Numbered from the stretch's first letter, positions 45,138 to 53,541 are shown. The stretch: DNA of 64,000 nucleotides from a bacterium (GCA_004560375.1 SFVC01000018.1:1-64000), one strand, 5' to 3'. Numbers and translations are program-made. Notes: generated from the letters alone by a model not told the origin.

Positions 45138-46103
45138 TCAGGCCAGCAGGGCCTCCACCTCCGCCCGCTCCGGCATGGAGCGGATGGCCCCCTTCCGGGT
45201 GGTGACCAGGTAGGCCGCCGTGTTGGCGAAGCGGAGCATCTCGGTGAGATCCGCTTGGGTGAGGCCGTCCAGACCCCGCTCCAGCACGAAGCTGAGCACG
45301 CAGGCGCAGAAGGTGTCCCCTGCCCCGGTGGTTTCGATGGCGCCGCCCAGCTGGCAGGCGGGAACGAACACCCGCTTGTCCTCATAATAGGAGTAGCTGC
45401 CCTCCGCCCCGGCGGTGACGTTGCACAGCCTGATGTTGGGATAGCGCCCCCGCAGCAGGGCCGCGCCCCTGTCGAAGTCCGTCTCGCCGGTCATGAACTC
45501 CAGCTCGTTGTCGGCGATTTTCAAGATATCGCAGTGGGCAAGGCCATAGGAGATCTGGGCCCGGGCATCCTCCAGACTGTCCCACAGGGGCGGGCGGAGG
45601 TTGGGGTCGAAGGAGATCAGCGCGCCGCCCTCCCTGGCGCAGTCGATGGCGCTGGTGGTGGCCTTCCGCACCCCCTCGTGGGTCATGGACAGGGTGCCGA
45701 AGTGGAAGATCCGGCTGCCGGCGATGATGTCCAGGGGTAGCTCGTCCGGCCTCAGCAGCATATCCGCGCCGGGGTTGCGGTAGAAGGAGAAGTCCCGGTC
45801 GCCGTTGGCAAAGGTTTTCACGAAGGCCAGGGTGGTGCGGGCATCCCGGTCGAACACCAGGTGATCCATGCAGATCCCCGCCTCGGCGGCCACGTCCCGG
45901 AGCAGGTGACCGAACAGATCCTCCCCCACCTTGCCCACAAAGGCGCAGGAGCGGCCCAGCTTCTTCAGCATGGCCAGCACGTTGCAGGGCGCGCCGCCGG
46001 GGTTGGCCTCAAAGAGGGTGTTGCCCTGGCCGCTGAGCCCGCTCTCCGTAAAGTCGATGAGCAGCTCCCCCAGGGCGGTGACGTCGAAGCGGTGTTCAGT
46101 CAT
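45138..46103 (-). CDS. PfkB-family fructokinase
   Basis: 321 residues. The ribokinase-fold sugar kinase: GELLIDFT, GGAPCNVLAMLKKLG, DPNLRPPLW and the C-terminal catalytic TTGAGDTFCACVL with catalytic Asp. Best fit is fructokinase (ScrK-like); related 2-keto-3-deoxygluconate or ribokinases are alternatives. GAGGAGGATCCGCT precedes the ATG. Single gene. Confidence 0.9.
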   Translation of the reverse strand: MTEHRFDVTALGELLIDFTESGLSGQGNTLFEANPGGAPCNVLAMLKKLGRSCAFVGKVGEDLFGHLLRDVAAEAGICMDHLVFDRDARTTLAFVKTFANGDRDFSFYRNPGADMLLRPDELPLDIIAGSRIFHFGTLSMTHEGVRKATTSAIDCAREGGALISFDPNLRPPLWDSLEDARAQISYGLAHCDILKIADNELEFMTGETDFDRGAALLRGRYPNIRLCNVTAGAEGSYSYYEDKRVFVPACQLGGAIETTGAGDTFCACVLSFVLERGLDGLTQADLTEMLRFANTAAYLVTTRKGAIRSMPERAEVEALLA

Positions 46104-46199
46104 AGCGGATCCTCCTCAAAGGGGTTTTGTCAGGGCTATCATAGCCGCTTTCTCCAGGTCTGTCAATGCCCCGGCGGACGCGGGATCTTCCGAATCCGC

Positions 46200-46227
46200 G
46201 TATGATCTCCCGGCGGTGGGGCATACT
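46200..46227 (+). promoter_or_regulatory. Candidate sigma-G/F-type promoter of spoVAC
   Basis: GTATG (46200-46204), 17-bp spacer, CATACT (46222-46227), near the forespore consensus GHATR-N17/18-CATnnTA. It lies 20 bp before the spoVAC start. No sigma-A hexamers fit as well. Confidence 0.55.
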
Positions 46228-46247
46228 GGAAGGGAGGTGAAGCGAGC

Positions 46248-46694
46248 ATGGACATGAACAACCAGGAGTACAATCGATATGTGAGCGACCGGGCGGATCC
46301 CTCCCCGCTGTGGAAGGATCTGCTGTGGGCCTTCTGCGTGGGCGGCGCCATCTGCGCCGGGGGCCAGGGGCTGTCCGCCCTCTACCAGAGCTGGGGAGCG
46401 GGGAAGGAGGACGCGGGGACGTGGGCCTCCGTCACGCTGATCTTCCTGGCCTCCCTGCTCACCGGCCTGGGGGTGTTCGACAACATCGCCAAACACGCCG
46501 GGGCGGGCACGCTGGTGCCCATCACCGGCTTCTCCAACGCCATGGTGTCCCCGGCGCTGGAGTTCAAGAGCGAGGGGCTGGTCACCGGCACCGGCGCCAA
46601 GCTGTTCACTGTTGCGGGCCCTGTTTTGGCCTACGGGATCTCGGCCAGCGTGGTGTACGGGATCATCCTGTACGTGCTGGGGCTGTACGGATGA
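46248..46694 (+). CDS. spoVAC: Stage V sporulation protein AC
   Basis: 148 residues with about four TM segments. AFCVGGAICAGGQGL, SLLTGLGVFDNIAKHAGAGTLVPITGFSNAMVSPALEFKSEG and KLFTVAGPVLAYG are the SpoVAC core. The protein forms the inner-spore-membrane channel for dipicolinic acid. GGGAGGTGAAGCGAGC precedes the ATG. The usual spoVAD and spoVAE neighbours are missing here, so they are either elsewhere or this is a solitary paralogue. Confidence 0.94.
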   Translation: MDMNNQEYNRYVSDRADPSPLWKDLLWAFCVGGAICAGGQGLSALYQSWGAGKEDAGTWASVTLIFLASLLTGLGVFDNIAKHAGAGTLVPITGFSNAMVSPALEFKSEGLVTGTGAKLFTVAGPVLAYGISASVVYGIILYVLGLYG

Positions 46695-46698
46695 GAAA

Positions 46699-46734
46699 AG
46701 CGGACGGGGGCGCTCCCACCCCTGTCCGCTTTTT
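46699..46734 (+). terminator. Terminator after spoVAC
   Basis: Stem AGCGGACGGGG / CCCCTGTCCGCT (one bulged T) followed by TTTTTC. Confidence 0.88.
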
Positions 46735-46798
46735 CTTTGCGCTGAGGGGAATTTTATGGTATACTATCCCCACATCCCAATCAGCAAAGGAGATCAAC

Positions 46799-48955
46799 AT
46801 GGAGCGCATCACAGAACTGCTGGCCCGGGAGCTGGATCGCCCGCTTCAGCACATCGAGAATATCATTGCCCTGCTGGACGAGGGCAATACGGTTCCCTTT
46901 ATCGCCCGCTACCGCAAGGAGCTCCACGGGGCCATGGACGATCAGCTCATCCGGCAGCTGGCCGACCGGTTACAGTACCTGCGAAATTTGCAGAACCGCC
47001 GGGACGAAGTGAAGCAGGCCATCGAAAACCAGGGGAAGCTGACGGACGAGCTGGCCGCCGCCATCGACGGCGCCGCCACCCTGGCGGAGGTGGAGGATCT
47101 GTACCGGCCCTATAAACAAAAGCGCCGCACCCGGGCCACCATGGCAAGGGAAAAGGGGCTGGAGCCCCTGGCAGAGCTGGCCTTCGCCATCGGCCCGGCG
47201 GTGGACGTGGGCGCGGCGGCGGAGGAGTACATCGACCCCGAAAAAGGGGTGGAGACAAGGGAGGACGCCTTACAGGGGGCGTCCGACATCATCGCCGAGT
47301 GGATCTCCGACGACGCCGATATCCGCAAACTGCTGCGGGAGCTGTACTGGCGGCGGGCGTCCATCGTCTCCAAAGCTGCGGCCAAGGATCCGGAGGATTC
47401 GGTGTACAGGCTCTACTATGAGTTTTCCAGCCCGGCGTCCAAAACCCAGGGGCATCAGGTGCTGGCCATGAACCGGGGGGAGCGGGAGGAGATCCTGAAG
47501 GTGTCCGTGGAGATGGATCGGGAAACCGCCCTGGTGGCCCTGCGGCGGAAGGTGGTGCCCGGGCGGGCGGCCATGGAGTTTGTAAAAACCGCCGCCGAGG
47601 ACGCCTATGATCGGCTCATCGCCCCCTCCCTGGAGCGGGAGGTGCGCTCCGAGCTGACCGACAAGGCCAACGAGGGGGCCATCGGGCAGTTCGCCCTGAA
47701 TTTGAAGCCTCTGCTCATGCAGCCGCCGGTGAAGGGCTTCGTCACCATGGGGTTGGATCCGGGATACCGCATGGGCTGTAAAGTGGCGGTGGTTGACCCC
47801 ACCGGCAAGGTGCTGGACACCACGGTGGTCTACCCCACCCACGGGGAGCGGGGCAAAAACGAGGCCATCGACAAACTGGCCGTCCTCATCAAAAAGCACA
47901 AGGTGGCCCACATCGCCATCGGCAACGGCACCGCCAGCCGGGAGACGGAGCAGATGGCGGTGGAGCTCATCCGCAAGGTGGGGGGCGGGGTCAGCTACGC
48001 CATGGTGAACGAGGCGGGGGCGTCGGTGTACTCCGCCTCCAAGCTGGCGGCGGAGGAGTTCCCCGACTTCGACGTGAACCTGCGCTCCGCGGTGTCCATC
48101 GCCCGGAGATTGCAGGATCCCCTGGCGGAGCTGGTGAAGATCGACCCCAAGTCCATCGGCGTGGGCCAGTATCAGCACGATATGCCCCAGGCCCGGCTGG
48201 GCGAGGCCCTGGACGGGGTGGTGGAGGACTGCGTCAACGCCGTGGGGGTGGACGTGAACACCGCCTCCGCGCCGCTGCTCACCCGGGTGGCGGGGCTCAA
48301 CGGCACCACGGCGAAGAATATCGTCAAGTACCGGGAGGACAACGGGCCCTTCACCACCCGGAAGCAGATCTTGAAGGTGCCGAAATTGGGGCCGAAAGCC
48401 TTTGAGCAGTGCGCGGGCTTCCTGCGGGTGCCGGAGAGCAAGTCCCCCCTGGACAACACCGCCGTCCACCCGGAGAGCTACGGGGCGGCGGAACAGCTGC
48501 TGGCCCTGTGCGGCCACGGCATGGCGGACGTGCGGGCCGGGAAGCTGGGCGGCTTGAAGGCGGAGCTGGCCGCCTATGGCGAGGACAGGGCGGCGGCGGA
48601 GTGCGGGGTGGGGGTGCCCACCCTGCGGGACGTGGCGGCGGAGCTGATGAAACCGGGGCGGGATCCCCGGGACGAGCTGCCCGCGCCGGTGCTGCGAACC
48701 GACGTGCTGGACGTGAAGGATCTGAAGCCGGGGATGGAGCTGAAGGGGACGGTTCGCAACGTCATCGACTTCGGGGCCTTTGTGGACATCGGCGTCCACC
48801 AGGACGGGCTGGTGCACATCAGCCAGATCTGCGACCGCTACCTCAAGCACCCCTCCGAGGTGCTGAGCGTGGGGGACGTGGTGACGGTGTGGGTGAAGGA
48901 AGTGGACGAGAAGAAGAAGCGGATCTCTCTGACTATGCGGAAAGATCGGCTGTGA
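46799..48955 (+). CDS. tex: Tex-family S1 RNA-binding transcription accessory protein
   Basis: 718 residues. Tex_N helical domain (1-190), YqgF-like RNase H fold (about 320-450, GLDPGYRMGCKVAVVD), HhH domain (about 490-550) and a C-terminal S1 domain (about 640-715, GMELKGTVRNVIDFGAFVDIG). AAAGGAGATCAAC precedes the ATG. Preceded by a TATACT -10 box (near 46759). Well-conserved full-length member. Confidence 0.95.
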   Translation: MERITELLARELDRPLQHIENIIALLDEGNTVPFIARYRKELHGAMDDQLIRQLADRLQYLRNLQNRRDEVKQAIENQGKLTDELAAAIDGAATLAEVEDLYRPYKQKRRTRATMAREKGLEPLAELAFAIGPAVDVGAAAEEYIDPEKGVETREDALQGASDIIAEWISDDADIRKLLRELYWRRASIVSKAAAKDPEDSVYRLYYEFSSPASKTQGHQVLAMNRGEREEILKVSVEMDRETALVALRRKVVPGRAAMEFVKTAAEDAYDRLIAPSLEREVRSELTDKANEGAIGQFALNLKPLLMQPPVKGFVTMGLDPGYRMGCKVAVVDPTGKVLDTTVVYPTHGERGKNEAIDKLAVLIKKHKVAHIAIGNGTASRETEQMAVELIRKVGGGVSYAMVNEAGASVYSASKLAAEEFPDFDVNLRSAVSIARRLQDPLAELVKIDPKSIGVGQYQHDMPQARLGEALDGVVEDCVNAVGVDVNTASAPLLTRVAGLNGTTAKNIVKYREDNGPFTTRKQILKVPKLGPKAFEQCAGFLRVPESKSPLDNTAVHPESYGAAEQLLALCGHGMADVRAGKLGGLKAELAAYGEDRAAAECGVGVPTLRDVAAELMKPGRDPRDELPAPVLRTDVLDVKDLKPGMELKGTVRNVIDFGAFVDIGVHQDGLVHISQICDRYLKHPSEVLSVGDVVTVWVKEVDEKKKRISLTMRKDRL

Positions 48956-48973
48956 TACGATTTTTGAGGAAAA

Positions 48974-49052
48974 CCGTAGGGGAGGGGCTTGCCCCTCCCG
49001 TGGGAAAGGGTATCTGCCCCTTCAAGGCGGGAGGGGCAAGCCCCTCCCCTAC
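48974..49052. repeat. GTAGGGG inverted-repeat element (MITE-like)
   Basis: CCGTAGGGGAGGGGCTTGCC at the left is inverted at the right (GGCAAGCCCCTCCCCTAC), flanking a 20-bp centre. The same element is at 40491-40568. It lies between tex and the MerR-RDD gene. Confidence 0.8.
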
Positions 49053-49131
49053 AAAATATTTTCCTTTTTTCAAAAAACCTCTTGACTGTGAAGGGACTTG
49101 ACAGGTTAGCATAGCCCTGGGAGGTGGTTCC

Positions 49132-50673
49132 ATGACCATCAAGGAGCTGGAAGAAAAGACGGGCATGACCCGGGCCAACATTCGTTTTTACGAGGGGGAG
49201 GGCCTGTTGGCCCCCAAACGGCTGGACAACGGCTACCGGGACTACTCGGAGGAGGACGCCCGGACGCTGGAGAAGATACGCCTGCTGCGGCAGCTCCAGC
49301 TGGACATCGACACCATTCGCAAGGTGCAGCAGGGGACGCTGACCCTGGATCAGGCCCTGTTCGTCCAGCAGACAAAGCTGGAGGGGGACAGGATCCTCAT
49401 TGAGCGGGCGTCGGAGGTGTGCCGGGAGCTGGGGGAGAGCGGCGTGGAGTACGGCGCGCTGGATCCCCAGCCCTACCTGGCGCGGCTGGACGCGCCCCCG
49501 GCCCGGCCGGTGCTGCCCAACCCGCCGCCTCCCACCCCAAAGGAGGAGGCGGCCATGGACACCGCGCCCAAAGCGTGCTACCACCCTTGGATGCGGTGGC
49601 TGGCCCGGACGCTGGACATGATGCTGTACCAGACGGTGTTCCACGTGCTGTGGCTGGTGCTGACCCGGAACCGGAGCCTGATCGGGCTGTGGGCGGTCGG
49701 CGGCATACCCGGGCTGATTTTGGCGTGGCTGCTGGGTCTGGTCTGGCTGGCCTTCACTCTGGCGGTAGAGCCGCTGTGGCTCCACTTCTGGGGCTGGACG
49801 CCGGGGAAATGGGTGTTCGGCCTGAAGCTGCGGGACAAGGACGGGAAGAAGCTGCCCATCGCCTGGGGGATCGACCGGAGCAAAACGCTGGCCTGGGAGG
49901 GGTACGGCTGGAACATCCCAATCTACAGCCTGTGGGTGTTTTGGAGGAACCGCAAGGACGCCCTGGACGGCTGGAACGGGAGCTGGAACGGGGAACACGC
50001 CTGCCGCTACATCAAGGAGGAGCGGCGGTTCAGCGGCTGGGTGTTTGCCGGGATGTACGCGCTGTGCTTTGTGGCGCTGTTTCTGGGGCTGCGGTACACC
50101 GAGCTGCCGGTGAACCGGGGGGAGCTCACTGTGGCGGAGTTTGCCCAGAATTATAACTACTACATCCGTCTTTTAATGGACGAGTATGATGAGGACTTCT
50201 GCCCCCGGATGGATGAAACCGGGTGCTGGGTGGAACGGGAGGACGGCGAGGGTTATACGATCATCTCCTCTGGAGAAACCTTCAACGGCGTGCCGGTGAG
50301 AGGGGAAACTGTCTGGAAACAGCCGGAGTTTACCGTGGAAAACGGCCGGGTGACGGCGGTGACCCTGTGCTGGGTCAGCGATCGCACCTACAACTTTTCC
50401 AGCGGAACCCGGGAGACGCTGGCCCTGCTGGCCCTGTCCGGTTCGGCGGAGGGGACGGGGCTGTTCTCCTATGACCTGCGGGGCTGGGTGAAGGCCGCGG
50501 AGGAGGATCACCTGTTCACCCGGTGGGGGGATTCGGAGGCAGACTACCGCGGCCTGCACATTGTCCAGGTGCTGGACTACTCCGGCTACCACGACGACGG
50601 CACCTTCCTCCTTGCCAACGAGGGGGAGGAGCAGCACTGTGAAAAGACGGTGACGATCTCCCTGGCGGAATAA
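49132..50673 (+). CDS. MerR-type HTH fused to an RDD membrane domain and extracytoplasmic domain
   Basis: 513 residues in one continuous frame. N-terminal MerR helix-turn-helix (1-70: ELEEKTGMTRANIRFYEGEGLL with wing GYRDYSEEDARTLEKIRLLRQL), a proline-rich linker (about 118-135), an RDD-like membrane domain with several TM segments (about 150-260, including RWLARTLDMMLYQTV and TPGKWVFGLKLRDKDG), a further TM (about 303-323) and a soluble C-terminal domain (about 325-513) predicted outside. This suggests a membrane-tethered one-component regulator. GGGAGGTGGTTCC precedes the ATG. No MerR effector-cysteine site is seen. Confidence 0.85.
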   Translation: MTIKELEEKTGMTRANIRFYEGEGLLAPKRLDNGYRDYSEEDARTLEKIRLLRQLQLDIDTIRKVQQGTLTLDQALFVQQTKLEGDRILIERASEVCRELGESGVEYGALDPQPYLARLDAPPARPVLPNPPPPTPKEEAAMDTAPKACYHPWMRWLARTLDMMLYQTVFHVLWLVLTRNRSLIGLWAVGGIPGLILAWLLGLVWLAFTLAVEPLWLHFWGWTPGKWVFGLKLRDKDGKKLPIAWGIDRSKTLAWEGYGWNIPIYSLWVFWRNRKDALDGWNGSWNGEHACRYIKEERRFSGWVFAGMYALCFVALFLGLRYTELPVNRGELTVAEFAQNYNYYIRLLMDEYDEDFCPRMDETGCWVEREDGEGYTIISSGETFNGVPVRGETVWKQPEFTVENGRVTAVTLCWVSDRTYNFSSGTRETLALLALSGSAEGTGLFSYDLRGWVKAAEEDHLFTRWGDSEADYRGLHIVQVLDYSGYHDDGTFLLANEGEEQHCEKTVTISLAE

Positions 50674-50734
50674 CATGATGGGGCTGTCCCCACCTGGAAA
50701 GGGCGGGGACAGCCCGCGAAGGAGTGCTTGAACT

Positions 50735-51586
50735 ATGGCCGGGACGCTCTACTTAGTGCCCACCCCCATCGGCAACCTGGGGGATATCAGCCGCAGGGCG
50801 GCGGAGACACTGGAACGGGCGGACTTCCTCGCTGCCGAGGACACAAGGGTGACGGTGAAGCTGCTCAACCACCTGGGGCTGAAAAAGCCCATGGTGACCT
50901 ACCACCGCCACAACTGCGAGACGGCGGGGCCCGCCATCCTGCGCCGGATTGAGGCGGGGGAGAGTTGCGCCCTGGTGACCGACGCGGGCACCCCCGCCAT
51001 CTCCGACCCCGGCGAGGAGCTGGTGGCCCTGTGCGCCGCCGCGGGGGTGGTGGTGGAGTCCATCCCCGGGCCCTGTGCCCTGACGGTGGCCCTGTCCGCG
51101 TCCGGGCTGCCCACCGGGCGGTTCACCTTTGAGGGCTTCCTGCCCCTGAACAAAAAGAACCGCCGCGCCCGGCTGGAGGGGCTGGCGGACGAGGAGCGCA
51201 CCATGATCTTCTACGAGGCCCCCCACAAACTGCGCTCCACCCTGGACGATCTGGCGGACACCTTCGGCCCAGACCGCCCCCTGGCGGTGTGCCGGGAGCT
51301 GACCAAGCTTCACGAAGAGGTGCTGCGGCTCACCATCGGCGAGGCACAGGCGCACTATGCCGCCCAGGAGCCCCGGGGGGAATTCGTGCTGGTGGTGGGG
51401 GGCCGCCCCGCCGGAGCGGAGCCGGTGGAGGGGAGCGAGGACGCCGCCCTGGCCCGGGTGGTTCAGCTGCGCCGGGCGGGAACGCCCCTGAAGGCGGCGG
51501 CGGCTCAGGCGGCGGAGGAGTTCGGTGTCAAACGGCGGGCATTGTACAATCGGGCGCTGAAGGAGGAGGCCGAGGCGGAACGATAA
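50735..51586 (+). CDS. rsmI: 16S rRNA (cytidine1402-2'-O)-methyltransferase
   Basis: 283 residues. A tetrapyrrole-methylase-fold enzyme: LYLVPTPIGNLGDISRRA, AAEDTR, YHRHNC, LVTDAGTPAISDPGEELV (SAM site), and FYEAPHKLRSTLDDL. It methylates the ribose of C1402 in the ribosomal P site. GAAGGAGTGCTTGAACT precedes the ATG. A GGGCTGTCCCC/GGGGACAGCCC hairpin lies upstream at about 50683-50714. Confidence 0.96.
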   Translation: MAGTLYLVPTPIGNLGDISRRAAETLERADFLAAEDTRVTVKLLNHLGLKKPMVTYHRHNCETAGPAILRRIEAGESCALVTDAGTPAISDPGEELVALCAAAGVVVESIPGPCALTVALSASGLPTGRFTFEGFLPLNKKNRRARLEGLADEERTMIFYEAPHKLRSTLDDLADTFGPDRPLAVCRELTKLHEEVLRLTIGEAQAHYAAQEPRGEFVLVVGGRPAGAEPVEGSEDAALARVVQLRRAGTPLKAAAAQAAEEFGVKRRALYNRALKEEAEAER

Positions 51587-51783
51587 CAAATAGTATATAA
51601 TATTTGGTAAATTATGGAGCTGACGAAAGAAGGGGATTTTGTCGAAAAAAGTTCAAACCACAAAAATTGTGGAATTTCTGTTGGAAGGGAACAAAACCTT
51701 GAAAAAGCTCCCCAGAGGAGGAAGAAAATACCTATTTCAAGATGTAAACTGGAATAAAATAGGAAAACTGGGAAAAAGCGTAC
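51587..51783 (+). ncRNA. AT-rich intergenic island, candidate noncoding RNA
   Basis: About 200 bp of much lower G+C than its surroundings. It starts with TATATAAT (51594-51601), contains a CCACAAAAATTGTGG palindrome and two TGnCGAA motifs (51621-51627, 51640-51646), and runs into the abrB terminator. Short frames exist (for example from the ATG at 51614, 47 codons), but none has a ribosome binding site. Coding is not supported; a small RNA is possible but unproven. Confidence 0.25.
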
Positions 51784-51819
51784 AAAAAAGAGCCTTCCGG
51801 TTCTCCGAAGGCTCTTTCT
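51784..51819 (-). terminator. Terminator of the AbrB-type gene
   Basis: Stem AGAGCCTTC / GAAGGCTCT followed on the minus strand by TTTTTTG. Confidence 0.88.
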
Positions 51820-51836
51820 GCCGTTCTATCCATCCA

Positions 51837-52079
51837 TCACTTGCCGCTGAGGTCATTCAGACACACATTGCAGATGTTTTTCCCCTTGTAGGAGACGATG
51901 TCTCGAGAATCCCCACAGAAAATACAGGCGGGCTGGTACTTGTTGAGGATGATCGAGGAGCCGTCGACATAGATCTCAAGGGGGTCGCGCTCCGCAATGT
52001 CCAAAGTCCGGCGGAGCTCGATGGGCAGAACGATACGTCCCAGTTCATCGACCTTACGAACAATTCCGGTTGCTTTCAT
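51837..52079 (-). CDS. AbrB/SpoVT-type transition-state regulator
   Basis: 80 residues. The swapped-hairpin AbrB DNA-binding domain (MKATGIVRKVDELGRIVLPIELRRTLDI...DPLEIYVDGSSIILNKY) is complete. The C-terminal part carries two CxxC pairs (CIFCGDS, CNVCLND), a small zinc-ribbon seen in clostridial AbrB proteins. It likely regulates the growth-to-sporulation transition. Start at 52079 follows AAGGAGGATTCACTT; the longer frame is upstream of the promoter start. Confidence 0.92.
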   Translation of the reverse strand: MKATGIVRKVDELGRIVLPIELRRTLDIAERDPLEIYVDGSSIILNKYQPACIFCGDSRDIVSYKGKNICNVCLNDLSGK

Positions 52080-52127
52080 AAGTGAATCCTCCTTGCGCTT
52101 TCGCTGATATAGTATCACGGCACCTTC

Positions 52128-52155
52128 ATTATAACACATGGTATACCGTTGTCAA
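52128..52155 (-). promoter_or_regulatory. Promoter of the AbrB-type gene
   Basis: Minus strand: TTGACA (52155-52150), 16-bp spacer, TATAAT (52133-52128), with a GGTATACC palindrome in the spacer that could be an operator. Confidence 0.85.
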
Positions 52156-52248
52156 TCAAAATAATGGAGATTTCAAGGTTTTTTTGGGATACCTGTCAAA
52201 GCGTCCCGAAACTGGGGGAATTTCCCTGGCCCCGGGGCCGGAATGGGG

Positions 52249-52277
52249 GCATATCCCCGGCCTCTGGCCCGTATAGA
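52249..52277 (+). promoter_or_regulatory. Weak candidate sigma-E-type promoter of spmAB
   Basis: GCATATC (52249-52255), 14 bp, then CGTATAGA. The upstream element fits KMATATT well; the -10 fits only half of CATACAnT. Offered because spmAB is usually mother-cell expressed. Confidence 0.3.
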
Positions 52278-52301
52278 TAGGGGGACAAGGGGGGCTTTGG
52301 G

Positions 52302-52877
52302 ATGGCGATGTCCTGGATCTGGACGGTAATGGTGGCCGCGGCGGTGCTGTGCGGCCTGGCCACGGGGAACGGCCCGGCGGTGGCCAAGGGGGCGCTGGAC
52401 GGCGCCGCGGCCGGGGTGGAGCTGTGCCTGTCCATGATGGGGGTGCTGTGCCTGTGGATGGGGGTGATGGAGGTGATGGAGCGGTCGGGGCTGGCAGCGG
52501 GGCTGTCCCGGCTGCTGCGGCCCGCCCTGCGCCGGCTGTACCCGGACTTCGCCCGGGACAAAAAGGTGATGGACGCGGTGAGCGCCAACCTGTCCGCCAA
52601 CCTGCTGGGGCTGGGCAACGCCGCCACCCCCCTGGGGCTGGAGGCCGCCCGGCTCATGGCGGAGCGCACCCCCGGGGTGGCGTCGGACGGTCTGTGTATG
52701 CTGGTGGTGACCAACACCGCCTCCCTCCAGCTCATCCCCACCACGGTGGCCTCCCTGCGCTCGGCGGCGGGCAGCGCCAACCCCTTCGACATCCTGCCGG
52801 CGGTGTGGCTGGCGTCGGCAGTCTCGGTGGCGGTGGGGATCACGGCGGCCAAGCTGCTCTCCCGGGTGTGGAGGTAG
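52302..52877 (+). CDS. spmA: Spore maturation protein A
   Basis: 191 residues with about four TM segments. GAAAGVELCLSMMGVLCLWMGVMEVME, ANLSANLLGLGNAATPLGLEA and MLVVTNTASLQLIPTTVASLR are SpmA signatures. With SpmB it is needed for spore core dehydration and heat resistance. Two in-frame ATGs (52302, 52308) both follow GGGGGG; the first is used. It is 4 bp before spmB. Confidence 0.94.
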   Translation: MAMSWIWTVMVAAAVLCGLATGNGPAVAKGALDGAAAGVELCLSMMGVLCLWMGVMEVMERSGLAAGLSRLLRPALRRLYPDFARDKKVMDAVSANLSANLLGLGNAATPLGLEAARLMAERTPGVASDGLCMLVVTNTASLQLIPTTVASLRSAAGSANPFDILPAVWLASAVSVAVGITAAKLLSRVWR

Positions 52878-52881
52878 GGCC

Positions 52882-53406
52882 ATGGATCTGCTGTTCACCA
52901 TGCTGGTGCCCTTCCTCATGCTGGCGGTGGCCCTGTGGGGGCTGGTACGCCGGGTGGATCTGTGGGGCGCCCTCACCGACGGGGCGGAGAAGGGGCTGAA
53001 GGTGTCCCTGCGGATCATGCCGCCCCTCATCGGGCTGCTGACGGCGGTGTATATGCTCCGCTCATCCGGGGCGCTGGAGCTTTTAGGGGAGCTGGTGGGC
53101 CCGCTGCTGTCGGCAATGGGCATCCCGGCGGAGACCATCGGCCTGCTGCTGGTGCGGCCGGTGAGCGGCTCGGCGGCTTTAGGCGTGGGGGCGGAGCTCA
53201 TCCAGACCTACGGCCCCGACTCCCCGGTGGGCCGGACGGCGGCGGTGATGCTGGGCTCCACTGAGACCACGTTCTATACCATCGCGGTGTACTTCGGCGC
53301 GGCCAAAATCGGCAAGACCCGGTATGCCGTGCCGGCGGCGCTGTGCGCGGATGTGGCGGGGTTTTTGGCTGCGTCCTGGGCGGTGCGGCTGCTGTTTGGC
53401 TATTAA
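52882..53406 (+). CDS. spmB: Spore maturation protein B
   Basis: 174 residues, four to five TM segments. GAEKGLKVSLRIMPPLIGLLTAVYMLRSSGAL and RPVSGSAALGVGAELI...GSTETTFYTIAVYFGA are the SpmB (nucleoside-recognition/gate) signatures. Co-transcribed with spmA. The downstream boundary is the type I TA-like islet. Confidence 0.94.
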   Translation: MDLLFTMLVPFLMLAVALWGLVRRVDLWGALTDGAEKGLKVSLRIMPPLIGLLTAVYMLRSSGALELLGELVGPLLSAMGIPAETIGLLLVRPVSGSAALGVGAELIQTYGPDSPVGRTAAVMLGSTETTFYTIAVYFGAAKIGKTRYAVPAALCADVAGFLAASWAVRLLFGY

Positions 53407-53414
53407 AAAGTCGG

Positions 53415-53443
53415 TTGACATTTCGGCGAAATTGGATTATACT
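53415..53443 (+). promoter_or_regulatory. Promoter of the antisense RNA
   Basis: Consensus TTGACA (53415-53420), exactly 17 bp, TATACT (53438-53443). No start codon with a ribosome binding site follows, so it drives a noncoding RNA from about 53450. Confidence 0.85.
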
Positions 53444-53449
53444 AAAAGA

Positions 53450-53541
53450 TAGAAACAGGGTGCTACCGGCAAACGGTTGCCCCCCTGCGTTTGGTTAAGA
53501 AGTAACCGCGGGCCGGGAAGCTGGGCGGTTACTTCTTTTTA
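53450..53541 (+). ncRNA. Antisense RNA, putative type I antitoxin
   Basis: About 92 nt from the 53415 promoter to a terminator whose 13-bp stem AAGAAGTAACCGC / GCGGTTACTTCTT (53497-53537) ends in TTTTT. The terminator stem overlaps the last codons and stop of the convergent toxin gene (53529-53615), giving direct complementarity. Its 5' part GGTGCTACCG...AAACGG...CCCCCTGC is nearly the same as the 5' leader of the toxin mRNA read from the other strand. Confidence 0.7.

Noticed and set aside
51621..51646. Two Spo0A-box-like TGnCGAA motifs as abrB control sites
   Set aside because: They lie downstream of the abrB terminator, not at its promoter (52128-52155), so Spo0A repression of abrB at these sites is not supported; kept only as part of the AT-rich island finding.
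51614..51757. 47-codon ORF from ATG 51614 in the AT-rich island, and longer TTG frame from 51639
   Set aside because: No ribosome binding site, lysine/asparagine composition expected from AT-rich DNA, and the longer frame crosses the abrB terminator and coding region antisense.
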